From contig JAOVFP010000003.1 of the NCBI GenBank assembly GCA_025738555.1, positions 1,116,001 to 1,180,000 on the forward strand: a DNA stretch of 64,000 nucleotides, read 5' to 3'. The notes beneath the pieces are model-generated. The model was not told where the DNA came from. It saw nothing but the letters and a program-made list of their open reading frames with translations, and did no database searches. The position numbers were made by a program, and so were the translations under genes. Every line of letters begins with the position of its first letter. Within the stretch, counting starts at the first letter, position 1. Below are positions 34,925 to 46,439 of this stretch, piece after piece. Origin of the DNA: Cyathus striatus. Its lineage: Eukaryota > Basidiomycota > Agaricomycetes > Agaricales > Nidulariaceae.

Positions 34925-35624
34925 ACGGAAAGGAAGACGAATGCAGTTTTGGAACCAACCCCAGTGGGGAAGTATGGAATGGGCCTATGATGGATTCTAG
35001 CTCAGGAGGCGAAAAGGAATGGGAATAACAACCAAGCATTTCTTCATTTTGAATATATGAATCAATGAAATCAACATCTAGAAGAGAGGATTTATGATTG
35101 GGAAGAATGAAAGTAAAAGAAGGAGAATGTTTAACGCCAATGTCAAAGCCAAACTGGATGCCATCCACCACATGCTGCCACTTGTCATATATGCCATGTT
35201 CAAGTAAAAGCCTGGTTAGTCCAGCAGCATCAATTGGCGAAACAACCTGACATGGATTAGGCTCGAGCACGACATGCCTGGGCTCCATGACTGGAATCAC
35301 CACAGAGGCTGCATTTGTGGACATGGGAACATGCTTGACCATATGAGCATAAGGATGAACTGAGAAAACGAGATGGACAAGTCTAAGACAAGAATAAGAT
35401 ATAAAGTATAAGAAAATAATGTAATGGATTTTAAGAACTTTGAGCAGGATGCTCGAATATCGAATAAGAAACGGAATGAGAATGTTCACTGAGGATGATA
35501 GGCCGATGTCGAATAAGTCGAATACGTCGAATGTGGAGCCTGCCACTGCATAAGGATGACGTGATCGACCTGGTTCAGCTGGATGCTGGATGCCAGCCTT
35601 TCCAATGCTGGCATCCTTGCTCAA
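34854..35624 (-). pseudogene. DIRS-like element N-terminal frame (possible gag-like region)
   Basis: A 256-codon open frame on the minus strand upstream of and overlapping the reverse transcriptase frame. The last third (TRLLLEHGIYDKWQHVVDGI.., DFIDSYIQNEEMLGCYSHSF) is continuous in style with the RT region. The first part is low-confidence. No defined domain is recognised. Confidence 0.45.
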
Positions 35625-35845
35625 TCACCTGTGCTTACAGCTAGCCTCATTCATTACAACAAAGATTGACTATATGTATAGACATCAAGTGAATTGTCAC
35701 TGCTTCCACCTCATAATCATTAATTGGACCTAACTACGACTTTGTTCGGATATTTGATGGGGGGGTTTGACCTATGGGAGGCGGAGTCGAAACGAAGCCC
35801 GGTATTTGTATACATGAGTTCCGGAGCTCTCACCACTTTACGTAA

Positions 35846-35955
35846 TAGGCACAACTCAAGCAAGTGGAGAATTATCACAAATGGCGAGGTACTCGTTGTG
35901 TTTTACAATTGCAAAGTAAAGGACGAACTGTTCACAGCTTAAAAGCACTAGGTAA
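35846..35955 (+). pseudogene. Scrap of a PD-(D/E)XK-family gene
   Basis: About 30 codons (HNSSKWRIITNGEVLVVF..CKVKDEL) match the YNCKWGFITNGQVFFVFCKVKDDTL segment of the intact gene exon 3. Nothing else of the gene is recognisable here. Confidence 0.6.
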
Positions 35956-36239
35956 GCGAAATGCGGCGTGGAGAGATGAATTGCTGAGACGACACATGCT
36001 CATTGGCTACTTTTGCCGCCGGCATCACAGATTCGCAACAGGGTACAATAAATGTAATAACCTAATAGACCCGGTCTCTCTTTGCACTATACAGTTGTCG
36101 ATGAGCCATAGGCCATGTCATGAATTGATTATTATGTGTCAATTTAATTACATGGGCCCACTGGACACTTCAAATTGAAACATCATGAATTTTATATGCA
36201 CTGACTCTCACTCACTCGTTTCTTTTTTTCGTCTCAATA

Positions 36240-37270
36240 ATGCCATACAATTCATATCATTATCCATTCTATTACTCAGAAGAACATTTATACATGTTCT
36301 ATAATGATCCTCAAGCAATGAGCAATGATAGGGAAGGTAAGAGGTTGGATGCAGGTCGTACTTCCTACATAGGTTCTCATTTATATCATATACAGGCAAC
36401 ATTCAGCCCTCACTTATATATCAACCATCCAAAGGCCAGCTACCTAAGCCATTGCTACCTTCAAACATCGCTGGTGGCTCGTTGTATCCAACTACTTGTA
36501 CAAGCCAAGTCCCTCCTACAAATCAGGGGACTTCGATATTTGAAAGATTGCTGAGTGAAGGAAATACTATGTTCAATAATGGTGGTGGTAAGAAGATCAT
36601 TGGTTCCGCACCGATACACTTTTTGATTATACAACTACAGATAATCCATACGACTCGACAATTTTCGAATCTGAATACAACGCTGAGAATCTCAATAATG
36701 GAAATATTGACCCCGGCCTTCTTCCGTCAACTTCCACCGTAAATGACATTGAAAATGGTATCATCATTCCACCAAAGACGGTGATAGAGCCCGGAAGCCA
36801 AGGCACGTTTTATACATCCATTGGTTCAGATACCCACTCAGAGTTGCACTCTAGAGGACGAAGACTTTCTAGCTGATCTTTATAGAAAAATTAAGATAGG
36901 CAAGAGGCCGACAAATGTATTTTTCATTTATGCGTGCAGGCGCAGGAAAGAATTTCGAGATGCAAATCAACGTTCTCTCAAAACAGGCCATGTCAGTAAG
37001 ATTTTGAGCAAAGAATGGAAAGCACTTCCAAAGGTAAGCAATGGTTCTTCACAGTGGACAATTGTGTATTTAAATGGCTTCCAGAAGGAAAAGGATTACT
37101 ATGATAATACATATAATAAGGTGATCGACAAGTTCAACGATATAAACCCCAATTACGTTTATACTCGTGCACCCAACGGCTGTGGAAAGAATAGTAAAAG
37201 AGGGAAGAAGGGAAAGGGGTCTAAAGCCAAGGCCGAAATACTTTCCAAAGCAAAGCGTAGAGGGGCATAA
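36240..37270 (+). CDS. HMG-box DNA-binding protein (5 exons)
   Basis: A spliced model of 268 aa: 36240-36336, 36396-36587, 36641-36780, 36842-37033 and 37085-37270, all in frame; introns are 59, 53, 61 and 51 nt (the third donor, GTGATA, is weak). Residues 1-143 are Tyr/Asn/Pro/Ser-rich and probably disordered. Residues about 164-235 form an HMG box of the MATA/Sox type: KRPTNVFFIY, KTGHVSKILSKEWKALP, EKDYYDNTYNKVIDKFNDINPNYVY. The tail is Lys/Arg-rich (GKKGKGSKAKAE) and may act as a nuclear signal. Such proteins bind and bend DNA and act as transcription factors, some in mating. No mating-type neighbours are seen, so a mating role is not claimed. Confidence 0.82.
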
Positions 37271-37594
37271 ACATAGCCATACTGCTGCTTTTGCGCAAGC
37301 TGTCCTAGGAACGAAGTGCCTACTACGGACACTATACATTCATGGAGCTATTTCATGATGCACGAATTCGGATGGCTTGTACACTATTAGAGGAGAAGTG
37401 AAAACCCAATGGGGACCTTATTCAGCCAATGTGATACATAAAACATCCGGCCGTCCAAAAAGAGCTACTTGGGGCAGCTGCAAATTAGCATGTATCGTAT
37501 CGACTAATAGCGCACATATCGACTCACATTACCTTACATTTGCTCAGGAGTTTCCAAATTTAACAATACAGAGTATTTTGTTTGGTTTACGCTT
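37271..37594. other. Spacer, no gene recognised
   Basis: Only short ORFs without resemblance to families; it runs into the start of repeat R copy 6. Confidence 0.4.
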
Positions 37595-39540
37595 TGTGAC
37601 AAACAAATGAGGTGGCAAACAATTCTACCTCCGCCCAACCTCCACCCACTGCCCAGTTAAACCTCCGCCACGATGTTCGGGCGACGGGGTCTGTCCCTTC
37701 TTCCTCCCCCTCTCCCTTCCTCTTCCCTCTCCCTTCCTCTTCCCTCTCCCTTCCTCCTCCCTCCCCCTCCCCCCTCCTCTCCATTAAAGTGCGCTACAAA
37801 AAATCATCATCCTCATTCGCGAGAACTACGAACGCGTCAGGTCAGACAGGTCTGCGGGGGTTAGGGAATTGACGTGACGTGCTGGAAGATTAGGATGATT
37901 CATAGAAGCAGGAGGTCTTGCATGATGGGCTTATGAGTGATTTTTGTGGGGTGGTCCAGATGGTATGTTTCCTTTCCTTGATGGTGGTGTATTGGCTTAT
38001 CGAAGGCGATAGATGCATATGGTAGGAGTGTCTCCTAGTATCGTTCTGGTGCCGATGTTGCGAAGATAGGCTGTCCTACTTCGTGTCTTTTCGTTGTCTT
38101 CGCATTGCGCCTTTCGCCCAACTATGTTGTTCTACATCTACCCCCTCTGCGGTTTCCATCCATTGGGTGCCTGTATCAATCTGTAACTACTTCCTCCCAC
38201 ATACCCCTCCTTCTCTCCCATGTGTCGTCTATGGCACTCCCTTGCCTCTATACCGCCTCCATCTTTGTTAGATTCTGCTTTTGTCTTCGGCTATGGGCTG
38301 GTGCCGTCCAGTGGTTCCACTAGCATGACGAATCGGCATGCCTATCGGTCTATCGCGTTTGGCTCGGGGTTGGATCTGGTCTTCAATGTTGTCTATCCGG
38401 AGTATGCAGCTCGAAGGCCACTGTGCCGATGCTCGTGTGCAGGCTTCCGATTGGAGGTGTACTCTGCCTCATGGTAATTTGTGAGCTTAGAAATTGGGTT
38501 GGAGGTGCGATGCGCGTAGAGAGAGGACTCTGTACACTGTTTCCCTTGATTGGCGTCTTTGGCTTTGGTGTTTTTCTTTCTTTGGTATTGGGAGCGTGTG
38601 TATGTTCGCTTCTTTGTTTGTAGAGACAGTTGCGAGACACGTCCCCGAGCACGACAAGTAGCTGGTCGATTTCGCCGGCTTGGTATTTCTCTCTCTTCTG
38701 ATGTTGGGTCTCCTTTTCACAATTCATGCCTTCTTCCCCTTCTACGTCACATTTTTCTCTTTATTTTTCACCTTATTCTACCGCTTGTCTTTGCGGTCGA
38801 CTTTTGCTGGGCTAGTATACAGGACAGATATCGGAGAGTCCACGGTGTAATGTGCTGGTGCCTACCTTTCATAGTATTTCGTACCGTCTTCTTTTTCTAC
38901 GTCGCGCCTTTCTTTTTGATTTGCATCTTATTCTTCTACTTCTGTCTTTGTGATTGTGCATTGGCGGGGCTAGTATGCAGGACGATGATCGGGAGAGTGC
39001 CAGGGTGTAACATGCTAGTGCATTTGTGTTCACTATGCACTGTATACTCCAAGATGTTGGGTGCGTGACTGCCGACGGTTTGAGGGCTGAGATGAATGCT
39101 ACTAGTGCAGCTGCCTCCTCTATCGCTTGTTCGAAAATGATACATTGGCTGCTTTTAGGTCGAATTTTACCCATGTCCATGCTAGCTATGGGGACTCATA
39201 CATGCTCCGGAATGATTACGTCTTCTACGGGCTGTGTTTGGTCTGGCTCCATGCTAGCTATAGGGATTCATGGCACATGCGTGCTTGGGCTTTCGCTTTC
39301 TTTTCCTTTCACGACCTTTTCTCCCGCTTCACGACTCTCCCCATACCATGCGTCTTCTTTAACGCCCTCTCCTACATTAGCATATCAAGAAACTGTGGCT
39401 ACTCTAGAGTCTGCGTTAACATGCATAGTAGCAAGACGATATGTAACACATTTGAAACACGTGATGGCCTTGTTCCCAACTGCAGATGGAAAGATTTCGA
39501 GTAGTACCTTCGACGCTTTTACATAAAGCCTGGTCCGATT
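37595..39540 (+). repeat. Dispersed repeat R, copy 6
   Basis: It starts TGTGACAAACAAATGAGG and is colinear with copies 5, 7 and 8: GATGTTCGGGCGACGGGGTCTG, GCGCCTTTCGCCCAACTATG and the GCATTGGCGGGGCTAGTATGCAGG tract that also appears near 511-538 and 46825-46850. A CT-rich stretch lies at 37700-37785. The frame ORFs shift between copies, so no protein is called. Confidence 0.55.
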
Positions 39541-39770
39541 GTATTGTTATTGCATCAAGCTTAATACGCAGAAATATCATTTCGTAATGCAATATATTGG
39601 TGCGAGGGTTTAGGAAATATGATGCAACAAAATATAACTGGCTACTTCTCTTATGGAAACATATAAGTTACACCATTGACTCTTCCAGTTAGTATTCGTA
39701 CCGTTGGTCGGGAGATGTGGTATATGATTAAAAAAATGTTACAATGCAGTAGCGTAGTACAACACAAGCC

Positions 39771-40712
39771 TCAACTGTAATCCCTATATATATCCGCAAG
39801 TTGCTGAACATAATACGCGGAAATCTCTGGTGGTTTTCCTTCCTCGACCTTCTGGGCCTGCTCAAAATCGATAATACGATACTTGTGTATCCGGTTATGG
39901 AGATAGCAAACTCTACCCAAATATCCAGGAGGAGATTTTGGAGCCTGTAATATGTTGTTATAGCGGATATCGTGATGCGCCATGCGTTTCCGTGCCAGAT
40001 CTCTTAGCACGTCGCGAATATCTTCACTGTTAAAACAAAAATCATTATCATTAAAGGCTAAAACGCATAGAACATTATGAAAGCGACATACATTTCGTCT
40101 TCTGATTCTTTCATGGTCAAATGCTCCCCCATACGCTCAATTACTAAAACAGACAGTATACGCTTTTCGTTCCTCTCAGATTTCACGCCGGGAAATGTTA
40201 ACCCTTTTTCCAGAGTTACGTTAAACCACCCATAGAAACGAGGTATGGAAATGCCTTCAAAAGAACGTAATTCGCGGTAGTTAATAACCTCTCGTCCTAA
40301 ATCTAAGTAGGTCGACTCGTCTGCTACTTTCAGTACAAGTGGTGGGAGATACTCCGGGCCAGGGGGCTGCATAGGTTTGGCGTCGGGATTTGTGTGTTCC
40401 CAAAGGAGTTCTTGCGTAGCCTCAAATACAGTACCGCATCTCCCATACCCTAACTGGTCCTTTACTGAAAGTTCGAGCTCGAACTTGGGTCTTCCTTCAA
40501 CCGGATCAAGTAGTGTGAAACGTACTTCTCCGTCAAGTTCGATGGCACCGCAGCGCCATAATGTGGTTGGGACGGATTCTCCTCGCGAGTTGACGACCAG
40601 ATTGGTGATTGTCAAGGAGTCGATGGAACCCGAATGCTACCGCTGACCTTAGTTACGGTAGAATAGGGCAAGAAATGATGGAACTCACTAATTGTAATGA
40701 TTCTTCGGACAT
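39771..40712 (-). CDS. Small protein-kinase-like protein, copy F (3 exons)
   Basis: Exons 40712-40689, 40636-40092 and 40026-39771 (minus) join to 274 aa; introns are 52 and 65 nt. Motifs in order: glycine loop GYGRCGTV, VLKVAD lysine, LGREVINYR, IPRFYGWF, hinge LSVLVIERMGEH, catalytic loop HHDIRYNN and IDFEQA. HRD is HHD and DFG is DFE. The 5' leader CCATCAA and both promoter boxes are present. No disruption is seen. The intact PD-(D/E)XK-family gene starts 1.6 kb away in the opposite direction, the same divergent layout as the decayed pair near 29-32 kb. Confidence 0.83.
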
Positions 40713-40753
40713 TTGATGGGGTGCAATATTGAGAGGCTCGAAAGGAACAGACG

Positions 40754-40783
40754 GGTATTTATTGGTCTCAGCATATTACGTAA
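40754..40783 (-). promoter_or_regulatory. Conserved promoter module of kinase-like gene F
   Basis: On the minus strand the perfect palindrome TTACGTAA (40783-40776) precedes AATAAATACC (40763-40754), 41 bp before the ATG. Confidence 0.6.
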
Positions 40784-42324
40784 CCATCGGCCCGTGCGTG
40801 AATGATTTCCCAATTTGATGTACAAAGGCATATAGCTGTAAACTTGTGTAAACAGACAGGTACAATACTGTCAATACAACAATTATCTTGTTGCTATTTT
40901 GTTCCGATAATAACATGCTGTTAGTTTCTACATTGTCGAAACCATTTCCGGCAAGGTAAATTTCTCGAAAAAATAAATAAGTATACCGGCTAAATATCGC
41001 GAAGATCCGAGTGAGTGGGAATTAGAAGGCTTAAAAACTCGGAAGTAACAGCGAAAGATTAGGAGCTGGTGGTGATGATTCTGAGCCGAGACCTCGCTCA
41101 TCTGAACACCGGATTCTGTTGGTTCTTGAGAATGGAAGCGTGGTCTTATTTGCTTCTTAAAGGGTTTTGAATCACACGATATCACACCAAACTTGACAAT
41201 AGGAGCAGTGGTGAATAGGCGCATATAGGCACGCACGACTACATCACGGTAATAGTTAAAGGTCGAGAATGGGGAGGGGGGGCGGTTTATTGTTTTCAGT
41301 TTACTCAGACACACCCGATCATGATTCGCTTCTAGAACAATACGGTCCGACGCACTGGCAACAGCTGGTAAACGGCCCCCGTGCAGACATCCCGAGTTTC
41401 TAATATGCTTTGTACTTCACCTTATACTACGGTAGATACTACATTGAAACATATGGCTTTCCATTATCGACACTAAATACAGGTTTTTAAACTTCCACTC
41501 CGCAAAGCTGGACATTCTGAATACTGTAAATAGTATGGCGTGGTTGATCAATGTTGTTTAAAGTACATGGACCTTTTTTCGTCGGTAATTATCCCCGCGG
41601 AAAGACAGATGTTAGGCTACTCCTAGCCTTCTTCTGTGGGTCCACTGTAACATCTTGTGAGTCAGACGCGATCAGTCAACGATCGGTTCACATGGAATAT
41701 GTGCTGATGAAAGACAAATGCTAGTCTTCTTCTGTGGGTCCACCGTGACTGCTGTAAACATGTAACGTTCTGTGAATTGGCAGAGTTTATCATTTATTGT
41801 CACAGATAGCCACAGCATCAAAATGAGAGCGGTTACTGAACAATGAACGTCCACTAAGTTGCCTATTTTTTAAGAAAAATGATTGTGGCACATGTGGCAG
41901 ATTTAAACAGAGGTTGGCATGTATTCTGAATGTGTCCTTTCAATCCTGTTGATAGCTTAAGTGTTAAAAGATGGGAAAAGGATTGGGGATGGTATCAGGC
42001 CAGCGTGCTAGCTTTTCATTATTAGGGACAGACAGAAACCGCACCTTCCGATCTTGTAATGCACATTTGTGCACAGCAGATTAATGGTACTAGCACCATA
42101 ATAACATATTTGGATGTCATCAATCTGATGCACACATATCCGTACATGACTCAGAATCAAAAATGTACGCACACTTCTCAGCCATCATGCATCATATCGG
42201 ATATTTATCTGCATATGGGACTTCACATCGCAAAATGTACAAATTAACGCTACTGGGAGATATCTTCCTTTGTGCTCTTTCCCCCTACTTTCAGTAGCGT
42301 CTCTTATCCATTATCTTCTCTAAC
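40784..42324. other. Spacer between divergent kinase-like and nuclease-like genes
   Basis: No gene recognised in 1.5 kb. A CTTCTTCTGTGGGTCCAC phrase occurs twice about 100 bp apart (41629 and 41728). The last 60 bp before 42325 are CT-rich, as is common before fungal start codons. Confidence 0.45.
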
Positions 42325-43754
42325 ATGGGAACTTGGGGCCTATATCTTCCTCACAAGCTGTACCAAGCGCAGTCCGGGCTTGTGCACCCCTTGCAGGCGG
42401 GGAATGTAGGGGATTCACGATTCAGTCTTCCAAAGATACCTAGTCCTTCCAGGATGTACCCTATTCCTCTTGGCGAATTTTGTTGTCGCCCACTACAAAA
42501 GGGGGATAATAGCACTAAGGCGACCGGAGCTACCACTGTGTCCCAACAGGCTGTATCGCGAGCGGAAAAGTTATTATACGTGAAACATGCCCCCAAAATG
42601 TTGATCAATCTTCAGAACTATACCGATATGGACAGCAATACAAACGACTATACGACAACAAGAAATGTAGGCTCATGGCCATTACCCTCTGCTGTTGCTC
42701 AGTCGGAGGCGATATCAGAGTTATCTGATTGGTATGCATCGTTCACCAACCACACCGGTCCTAATGATCCTTGTGTCGTCATATCAGAGGATAACATAAG
42801 GCACGAACTGATTCGACAAGTTATGGATCCGGTAAACATGTTACTTAGGGTACGTGTCATCTTCGTCTTTTCTCGTTCTTAATAGCAATTGTATTATAGA
42901 CTCGGTACGACAAAACCGTTATCAAGGTTGATCCGACATGGGGATTTAGTGCAGAAGATGCAAAGAAAGTGATAGCAGGTGTAAAACTGGAAGATAATCG
43001 ACGTGGTGGAGACTCCGATGTGGTATTCACTCCTGGAGCGGTCTGTGAGGTGAAAACCTCGTGGAGCGTGGATTTAAACACCATGTTGTCAATTTTATGT
43101 GATCCGAGGCTTGTTGCTGATAACGGAGAGGCTCAAAGTGTGTATGCATGGTCAAAACATAGCAAACTATTGCATCAGGTACTAGCTTTCGAAAAAATTA
43201 TGCTTAATTCATTTACTAAGTATTAACAGATATGGGCCCAGCTCGCTGCGTACAACTGCAAGTGGGGGTTTATTACGAATGGCCAAGTCTTCTTTGTATT
43301 TTGCAAAGTCAAGGACGACACGCTTGTTTTGTCGTTGCCTGAAGATTGGGTATCACCTACCTTTCACAAGACTATTTTAGGCCTCTCTTTTGCTGTCGTT
43401 GACACAAGATGGACTCCTTTAGGTGTTCGTCGAGTTCAAAAGATAATTGAAGACCTGTGTGGTAAAATTATAGCTCCATTCTCGGGCAGCAAGAAAACCA
43501 TCCCTCTCAGCTTCCAGAATGTCAGGGAGATGCATTTGAAAGATATTCAAGCGGAGACAATAAAAGAAAGCCATCTTGAACAATTAGAAAAAATACAGGA
43601 GGCTGCAATTCGATCGAAGGACAAAGACTTAGACTCGAGCTTTGCGTATAAAGGCCCAAGCATTGCATCATTACTACCACTAGACCCCCGTCGTACGCGA
43701 ACGGCGTCCGGATCCCATCAACCACATGTGCCTGGAAAATGGGCTGACTCATGA
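42325..43754 (+). CDS. PD-(D/E)XK nuclease-like protein (3 exons)
   Basis: Exons 42325-42849, 42900-43178 and 43230-43754 join in frame to 442 aa; introns are 50 and 51 nt. Residues 1-175 contain a conserved family-specific region (SGLVHPLQ, GSWPLPSA, DWYASFTNHT, CVVISEDNIR). Residues 176-300 resemble a restriction-endonuclease fold: D215 in GGDSDVVF, then E225-V-K227 in AVCEVKTSW, and Q272 with YNCKWGFITNGQVFFVF. This D..E-x-K..Q pattern is the hallmark of PD-(D/E)XK enzymes. The C-terminal 100 residues have a charged helix (HLEQLEKIQEAAIRSKDKDLD). A nucleolytic role is inferred from motifs only. It is the sole intact member here, and the truncated relatives confirm the exon structure. A true family name could not be assigned. 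Confidence 0.75.
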
Positions 43755-44129
43755 ACGTCCGAACTACGGAACCAATTTCTACTCAAATCTGCTTGTAATG
43801 CTAAACGAAACTGTCTCCGATTCATTTATCTCTCTACTGTGTAGAAAAGCTCAATATTTTTAAACATGTATCTTTTGAATGGAATTTATTGGGAATTTAT
43901 ATCGGTTGTGTTGGGATATGTTAATATTATCTTAGAGTAAAAGGGAAAATAAGTCAGCGAGGTAATTAAGTGCTCGACATTCAACTTCCTATGTAGCGAG
44001 AGCGCGATATAAGCAATGCAAACCAGTAATTACGAGGCTGACGATGTTTAAGGGACCTTGTGCACGTGGAACCGGTGAAAGCCGGAAGCTGGTGAGACTG
44101 CGTTCATACCACGAAACCGACCGGCTTCC
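43755..44129. other. Intergenic, no gene recognised
   Basis: Sequence between the nuclease-like gene and repeat R copy 7; no ORF or repeat identified. Confidence 0.4.
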
Positions 44130-45190
44130 TGCCTAAGCTTTAGTCTAACCTTCCTCCTGCTTGTGAAATATGCACTACTAGTACCAAGAACCATTACCCT
44201 CATCCGGAGGAACCACGAACCGCATTAGATCATATAGGTCTGCGGGGGTTAGGAAATTGACGTGACGTGCTGGAAGATTAGGACGATTGACAATGATAGG
44301 AGCAGGAGGTCCCGTCGCATGATGGACTTATGCACGATGTGGAGTGGAGTGATGAAGATGGTATGTTTCATTTCCTTAATGGTGCTGTATTGGCTTATCG
44401 AAAGGTGATAGATACAAATGGGTGAGTCTCTCCTGGAGGATCTGGATATCTCTTTGGTGTCGATGTTAGGATTGAATATGCACTATCCTACTTCGTGTCT
44501 TTTCATCGTCTTCGTATTGCACCTTTCGCGCAACTATTCTGCTCTATGCACCTCGATAAGGGCCTAGAAGTCTACCTTCTCAGCGGTTTCCAACCCTCGG
44601 TTGCCTGTATCAATCTGTACCCCTCTTACTTCTCCCCATATCGACCCCTTCTCTCCCGTGCGTCCTCGACGCCTCTGCCTCTCTACTGCCGCCACTTTCT
44701 CCTCGCTCCATCCTCTCTTCCATGCAGTAGAATGCTTTGTTTGTTCTGCTTTGGCCTTAACTTCTCGAGCACGTTGAATCGTACCTATGGGTCTGGCCGT
44801 GTTTAACTCGGTGTTAAACCTGGTCTTCAACGTTGTCTATGTGGACCAGGCGGCTCGAGAGCCACAGTACCGATGATCGTATTTTGGCTTCTAGTTGAAG
44901 ATGTATTCTGACTAGCACTGTACTAGTGCAAGGTGCATTTCGCTGATTTTTGAGATTGAACGTTGGGGCTGGATATGAGATAACATGCGCGTCGAGAGTG
45001 AGCTATGCACCCTGTTTCCTTTGCATCTTTGGCTTTGGTGTTTTTGCTTTTTCGGGTGCCTGGACTCTGGAGCATGTGTTCGTTTCGCTTCTTTGGCTGT
45101 GGCGGCAGTGTGGAGGAGATAACTCAAGGACGCGTGGCGAGTGTCGCACCTAGACTTGTGGATGATACTACAACAACCCTAGAAAAGAGT
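44130..45190 (+). repeat. Dispersed repeat R, copy 7
   Basis: It matches 25410-25720 and 37800-38100 (GGTCTGCGGGGGTTAGG.. GACGTGACGTGCTGGAAGAT) and then 38090-38600. Non-coding. Confidence 0.55.
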
Positions 45191-46439
45191 ATTCAGTAAA
45201 GTAATCACGTATCGAACACTTAGCTCGATGGAAAGAATGTTTGGAGGTTGACTCTTCTAATTGACTTCGTAGCTCAGTAGACTCAGTATGCGCACGCCGA
45301 ATAAAGTCAGAAAAGGAGGTGGATTGTTCCTTAGGTAAAACCCAGGATATATACATGTGCAGCAATGAAGAAGGGATAGCGCACGTGTGCTCTCACGTCG
45401 CCATTGCCCAGAAAAGCTAAGGTACACAAAACCACATGAAATTGGAAGAAGGAAGCGAAAGATGACGGAACAAGGGAATGGTAGAGTAATCATTGTATGA
45501 TAATAGAAAGATATACTAGATGAAAGAGACCGTAGTTGTAAAAACATAAAAAGGACATACCACCTTGAATGCTCCTGCCACCAACGAACGATACGGCGAC
45601 TCTCGCTTGACGTGACCACAAAATACGACGTTGGAGCAGTGAAGACAATTGGCTACTCTCCCCAGAAGTAGCCATGCAGTGGACGAGGCTGCGGCTCAAC
45701 AACGCGTAGATGGGGCGGGGTGCTCTGTCATCGGACACTCGTGGTCGGAGTATTCGGAGGGGGCAGTAACGAAGGAAAAGTCTAGAGGTAAAGATGATCA
45801 AAGAAAAGACGGTGAAGATAACGGATAAAACAAATAAAGAACGATCGAGAGAAAATTGAAATGAAGAACGAACGGAATATAATTATCCCAATGCCTCGAC
45901 CCAACTCCCTGTCACTTCCACCAATCGGAGTGTCGCACGATGAGGGTAAAGACCCGGTCACCATATCTCTGCGTGTGAAGCGTCGGTCTTGAGGACGAAA
46001 CGAGAGGCAGGATGATGGAAAAAGGGGTCTTGAGAGGGGGTTAAACCCTAAGCCCTAGTGTCTTGAGTTGTCCAAGGGGCGCATAATGCCCAGAGTGTCC
46101 GAACGTCGTCCTGACCGGCCTTGAGGAGACGAACCGGAAGCCTAGAGAATACGAGAACCAAAGTAGAAGCAGTGTGTAATATAGAAAGCAGTTGGTAGAA
46201 CGTATTATAGCGTAGGCGAGACGCGACAGCGCATACGCGCGTCACGTGTTGTTTGGCATCGGCTTCCCAATGTTTGGCAAAGCCGCGTCGCGTCTCTAAG
46301 TCCACACCAGAGAACGGAAACACAGAAATTCGAATGCACTGTTTGCACAGCGCGTCGTAGAACCAAGGTAAGAAAATAGAAGTGAGTAGACAGAATGTTA
46401 GAGTAAGTAGAAACAGACAATTAAATATAAATGATAATT
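45191..46439 (-). other. Unassigned 1.25-kb segment, possible LTR-element remnant
   Basis: No conserved protein is recognised. A minus-strand frame starting at an ATG at 45675 (MATSGESSQLSSLLQRR) preceded by a T/C-rich tract could be the beginning of a gag-like ORF, but it ends early. Nothing firmer can be supported. Confidence 0.25.

Larger units (their letters stand above)
32350..35630 (-). mobile_element. DIRS-like (tyrosine recombinase) retroelement, decayed
   Basis: On the minus strand, an N-terminal open frame (35624-34854), reverse transcriptase plus RNase H (34924 to about 33690) and a tyrosine recombinase (about 33520-32482) occur in the order typical of DIRS elements. Several stops and frame changes show it is inactive. 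Terminal repeats could not be defined, so the ends are approximate. Confidence 0.75.

Noticed and set aside
38550..39068. 172-residue ORF resembling a membrane protein
   Set aside because: It lies fully within repeat R copy 6; T-rich composition creates apparent membrane segments, and sister copies do not keep the frame.
45490..45801. gag-like ORF of an LTR retrotransposon
   Set aside because: Only a short frame after a T/C-rich tract, with no nucleocapsid, protease or polymerase nearby; left as unassigned.
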